From: Astragalus membranaceus
Lineage: Eukaryota; Streptophyta; Magnoliopsida; Fabales; Fabaceae
Direction of reading: 5' to 3'
Assembly: GCA_039519185.1 (NCBI GenBank)
Contig: CM076848.1
Coordinates: 54,586,778-54,650,777 of the forward strand
Length of the DNA stretch: 64,000 nt
In this document: positions 60,101-64,000 of the stretch, in pieces
How positions within the stretch are numbered: the first letter of the stretch is position 1
Layout: every line of letters begins with the position of its first letter
Translations under genes and position numbers: made by a program
The notes under the pieces: generated by a model
Seen by the model: only the letters and a program-made list of their open reading frames with translations
What the model was told of the DNA's origin: nothing
Database searches by the model: none

Positions 60101-60735
60101 ACACACATACTTTGTCAATGGATACAATTTTCACACCAATGAATGGACACAGGGCAGAGAGATAGTCAATAGTGGAGTGTGCATGAAGGGTGTCACTGGA
60201 GGAGGTGAAGATGATTTTTATGGTGTGGTTCAACACATATATGAACTTTCGTACCTCTATCTAGATTTTAGTCAGAAGGTAGTGGTTTTTTAGTGTAATT
60301 GGTTTGATCCGTCTGCTCGAGGAACAAAGGTGAATCCAAAGTCAAATTCAGTGGACATTAAAATGAATGGTAGATATCGACTGTATGATCTGTTCGTCAT
60401 TGCACAATATGTGAGACAAGTCTATTATGTCCCTTATCCATCAACGCGGACTGATAGGCGTGGTTGGTGTGTCGCAATTAAAACAAAACCAAGAGGTCGC
60501 ATTGAGACAAATGATGACACGGTGGAAGATGTGCCATATCAAATGGAAGAGATGTCTAATGTAAATGAAGTGATTCAAGTTGAACCCATTAGTCATTTAT
60601 GTGATGAGCCCAACACCGGCGATGAAGTTGATGACGAAGAAGATGCTGATGAAGATGCACCAGACCACATTGGTGTATCAAGAATTCATTCCCCTGATGA
60701 TGATGATTTTGAGAATGAATGGGATTCCAATTAGT
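57151..60735 (+). pseudogene. TnpD/TNP2-type transposase of element C
   Basis: Exon 1 57151-59471, exon 2 from 59548 (CTCTAG|GTTC) to about 59856, exon 3 from about 59938 to 60735, roughly 1,140 codons, a normal TNP2 size. Domains in order: Transpos_assoc (residues about 1-75, CAKCHEEFARQGGIRCPCLKC region), Transposase_21 (RLGLCSDGFTPY, CPICMVDTKAFSLKYGGKTS, LLRHNLDVMHIEKNFFDN), DUF4218-like (GRLHGMKSHDCHVFMECLLP, VHLAYEAKLGGPVQYRWMYP) and an acidic tail. Damage: TGA 58417-58419, the first intron donor reads AC where element A has GT (59472-59473), a one-base frameshift near 59624, TGA 60099-60101 and TAG 60291-60293. Inactive, but the architecture is complete. Confidence 0.88.
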
Positions 60736-60927
60736 TATTTATGTTTCAACAATATATGTTAACCTATTTTTAATCAAGGATGTAATTTATGTTTGTTTAA
60801 TTAGTATGTTTATATATTTTAAATTGTTTAGTATATATGTTTATATATTTTAATTTGTTTTTAGTATGTTATGTTAACCTGTTTAGTATATGTTTGTTTG
60901 TTTAAATGTATATGTCTAGATACAGTC

Positions 60928-63900
60928 ATGGCATCTCACTCAGGATCCGATGACGACACATATGTTCCTCCACCTGTCACGGGTGATGCCACCAGCACTA
61001 GCAGGCGGAAGACTTCTACTCGCCTAGGGCGTCTTGTTCAGCCTGCTCGTGTTGTTGTTTCTGGTGGCAGATATTTGCCACCACTTGGGTCTGAGGGTGC
61101 TAGTACTAGTACTGCAGGTGATAACCATCTTTTATGATGGTTATTACTTGCTCTCTAAGCTTGATTTTAGGAGATTTAATAAACTTGTTGTGTCAATTAT
61201 GATGTAATTATGTGTTTAGGTTAGAAATATTGGTGCAGGAATGATTTGGTTTTAATTGGGCATTTTGATGCCCTTAATGCATTTAATTATGTTTAGTGTC
61301 AGTGCTGCAGCAACAGGTGCGTGCGCAATAGTGGAAATGCGGAAGATGAGAGAGAAAGCTCAAGGGGAGTGCGGAAAACACGGAAATCAAGGCAAGGACA
61401 GGTGTCAGAGCTGTATGGCACGGAAAGATATGACCTAATGTGGGTTTCCCACAATTGCCCTTTAGCCTAGGCAGCATTTTCCCAAAAAGGACATCATTTT
61501 AGGGTTGTGTGCAAGGAGACACTATATAAGGACGTTTCCCTTTCTTCATTAGCATGCTCTGCCGTCAGGGGAAGTTTAGAGATAGCTCCTCTTGCGTGCA
61601 AAAGCTCACCCTTCACTACCAAACACTTCCACTGCTGAGACTATTGCTGCAGCATCACTAGAGTTACATTTTTTTCGGGGGATTCTACTTGGACGAGCTG
61701 GATCAGTCCTCCATTGTCATCCTTGGAGCTCTCCTACTGTTCTCTCTTCGTAGTATCATTTCTTACCTTGAAATTTGTAATATGACTTCTACTATTTTGT
61801 TTAAGTTATTTTCCATGTTTTGCAAGCTCAATATGAGCTAAATACTCATAGTTGAGATGCTGGATCTGATGTAGCTAAATTACTATGTGATTAATGAAGT
61901 ATGTTCAATGTTATGCATTTTATCTTGTGTGTGAAAATATTTCCATTTTAGAGTAGGAATGGTCCGCCTATTCTAAATAGCATTTATAAATTCAGAGATG
62001 GTTTGTAAATTTATCTCACAAGGTAATATGGGTAGTGAACATTAACGAGAGATCTTTATGTTCCTTGCTTAACCCTAGAGATAGGAGGGCATAACCCATA
62101 AGGTGAACACTGCCGGTGCTCAAGCAGCCTAGGAGGTACTTCTTTAGGGTTTAGAGATAAACTCTTGAAAGGAAACCTAGTGTGAAGTATTCGAGAGAAT
62201 AACGTCTTATTGTTGCAGCACCTAATGCTGCAGCATTGAACGTACCCTTAATCACATTTTAATGAAGCTACTGAAGTGAATGCATCTTGACTTGTTCTCA
62301 TCACTGATTTCCATTACCCTTTACTTTTTACTACTGTTTATGTTGCCCAAAACTTGTGTGTCATTTACTTTCCTCACTAAATTGTTAATCGAATTAAACT
62401 CTCGTTATTTAGCATAATTCCTCGTGGGAACGATCTCACTTACTCTATATTACTTGTTGACAGTGTATACTTGCACTATCTACGTTTTCACGCAACAGCA
62501 GGGAACCCAGTGATTCCTGCTGGTACTGAGGGCTTAGCCCCCCGACAGATGTTGATGCAGATGGGGTACGCACATTCACTGTTGACCGTGAGGTGGTGAG
62601 GTATACAACTGATGGGAGTATCATATTGGAGACTGTTGGCGATTCGTAAGTATATATATATTATTATTTATTACTTTATTTTTGTTGCCTTTTATATAAC
62701 TTATATAATTTGGTGTAATAAAATTCATCTTTTTTTAATGCAGGTTTCTTCCTTCGAAGGCTACAGCTACCGCCATCACAAAAACAATCAAGGAGAATTT
62801 CACCAACAGCTGGAAGAATTGGACGTACAGCTGTTAGAAAAGATAAAGAGGCAATTGAGAGGATGTTAAAATCATTTTTGGTAAGTTGTTCTACGAAATA
62901 ATTAATTTGGTGTATTATCTTACTGACTTGATTAATTAATTTGTCTTATAATTAACAACATTATTGTAAATTTCTTAAATAGTAAAAATGTACATGGTTA
63001 CCAGAGCAGCAAAGAGAAGTTGAGAGAGTGTTCCATAAGAGATGTTCCCATCGCTATTCTGAATTACTGCGGGAGGCGCGCGGTAAGAATTCGAAGCCAT
63101 CTTATATGGGAGACTCACCTTGGGCTGGGTTAAAGGAGTACTGGCAGACACCAGAATTTAGGAATTATTGTGAGAAAGCCAAGAAGAACCGTGCTTCTGA
63201 AAAAGGTGGCTGCAAACACACAGGGGGGGAGTGTTAATACTGCAACGCATCACATGGGTTTGGTAAATTTATTACTTTATTACTTGATTAATTAATTATT
63301 TATAATTAACTAGTCATTTTCATGTGTATTAATTAATAATATGTATATATATATATATAGGAGGCGAGGGAACAAAGGACAATCACTTTGACTGAGTTGC
63401 ATCGCTACATGCATATGCGGGAGGACACTGGTGAGTTTGCTACAGATCGGGCGAGGAATATTCAGGTAAAACTACTTTTACAATTATATATTAATGTTTA
63501 TTATTTATATTAATCTTTATATCGGGTGAGGAATATTATATTAAAACTACTTTTGCTATAGTTATTTATTTGTTGGGTTATTTTTTTCAGGAGAGCTTCC
63601 AGGGTGGGCTGGCTGAGTACCATGAGTCACAATAGAGCAGTGGGGCAGCTGATATCGATCCAGTGGAGGAGGCTAGAGTAGCTCGTGATATTTGGGAGAG
63701 AGCAGTTGGTCCCCAAAAGAGTAATCGTATGGTAGGATCAGGTGGTATTGGACCGACTGCTTTCCGAACAAGCATTATTCCGAGTCTATCAGCTTCACAT
63801 TCTGGATCCTCGAGTACTGGTCGCTCATATGTTCCCAATGCTGGTGAGTTGAATGTTGTTACGCACTTGACGCAGCAACTGAGCGAGGCCCAGCGTCAGT

Positions 63901-64000
63901 TTGCCGAGTGGCAGGAGCAAAATGATCGGGAAGTGCAGGCGCTTCGGGAGAAAGCCAGGATAGCTGAGGAGCGCATGGAGGAGCAGGCTAGGGTAGCTGT
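60928..64000 (+). pseudogene. TnpA-like protein of element C (Ptta/En/Spm type), partial
   Basis: Exons: 60928-62645 (interrupted by a solo LTR at 61119-62497), 62744-62880, 62983-63262, 63361-63465 and 63591 to beyond the window. It starts MASHSGSDDDTYVPPPVTG. Exon 2 holds AITKTIKENFTNSWKNW. Exon 3 is the Transposase_24 core (VERVFHKRCSHRYSELLREA, EFRNYCEKAKKNRASEKGGC). Exon 4 has LTELHRYMHMREDTGEF. Exon 5 leads to a charged coiled-coil-like region (LTQQLSEAQRQFAEWQEQND). Frame errors: near 62823, an extra G in the G-run at 63224-63230, and TAG 63633-63635. In elements of this type the protein binds subterminal repeats. Confidence 0.8.
61119..62497 (+). mobile_element. solo LTR in the TnpA-like gene
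   Basis: TGATAACCATC at 61119 to TTTCACGCAACA at 62497, with the perfect 5-bp duplication GCAGG (61114-61118 and 62498-62502). It is 1379 bp and non-coding. TATATAAGGACG at 61521-61532 could be its TATA box. GTGGGAACGATCTCACTT near 62433 is a block common at the 3' side of plant gypsy LTRs. Removal restores the open frame of the host element. Confidence 0.88.

Larger units (their letters stand above)
55940..64000 (+). mobile_element. CACTA (En/Spm) element C, plus orientation, cut by the window end
   Basis: Subterminal repeats, TATA box, spliced leader, TnpD-type transposase and TnpA-like gene follow in the standard order. The element is 70-85% similar by eye to element A in coding parts. 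It carries a solo LTR in the TnpA-like gene. Left terminus truncated; right terminus beyond 64000. Confidence 0.85.

Overview
This is plant nuclear DNA, most probably from a legume (Fabaceae). The evidence is an intron-containing plant ACC oxidase gene, AT-rich intergenic DNA with plant MITEs, a captured fragment of the F-box family type that is greatly expanded in temperate legumes, and Tat/Ogre-type LTR retrotransposons, which are abundant in that group. The species assignment is an inference. No bacterial operons, rRNA, tRNA or CRISPR were seen.

Bases 1-10.7 kb are gene-bearing. A probable minus-strand gene 5' end, with a TATA box, runs off the left edge. A stretch of host-like DNA follows that carries small elements: MITEs, a 5'-truncated LINE with target-site duplication, and a tandem TRIM. 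At 8796-10544 lies the only intact gene, a four-exon 1-aminocyclopropane-1-carboxylate oxidase (313 aa) with all iron, ascorbate and 2-oxoglutarate-type motif residues, a TATA box and poly(A) signals.

Bases 10.7-19.8 kb hold small or non-autonomous DNA transposons: a Mutator-like element carrying an F-box gene fragment (Pack-MULE), a Helitron, a CACTA-like element with a Ulp1-type protease remnant, and three further CACTA termini (one right end at 17842, left ends at 18430 and 19206).

Bases 19.8-37.6 kb are a large minus-strand CACTA (En/Spm) element, here called A. It has a TnpD-type transposase and a TnpA-like (Transposase_24) gene. The transposase gene is split by two retroelement insertions: a solo Tat/Ogre-type LTR that itself holds another solo LTR, and a scrambled Ty3/gypsy element whose gag-protease segment is inverted relative to RT-integrase. 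A roughly 300-bp GATA array sits just 5' of the TnpA-like gene.

Bases 37.6-55.9 kb begin with the left end of a second CACTA element (B). This is interrupted by a very young, coding-free Tat/Ogre-type LTR retrotransposon of 11.25 kb (LTRs nearly identical, 5-bp TSD TAAGG) with a minisatellite before its 3' LTR, and then by a copia element that keeps gag but has lost pol. Two short convergent gene fragments follow.

Bases 55.9-64.0 kb are a third CACTA element (C), plus-oriented and cut by the window end, related to A and B by its CCGCCGGAAAT subterminal repeats. Its TnpD and TnpA-like genes keep their architecture but carry nonsense codons, frameshifts and a solo LTR. Nothing in the repeat region looks like a functional host pathway. 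The value of this region is as a layered record of insertion, deletion and rearrangement. No convincing new biological system was found.
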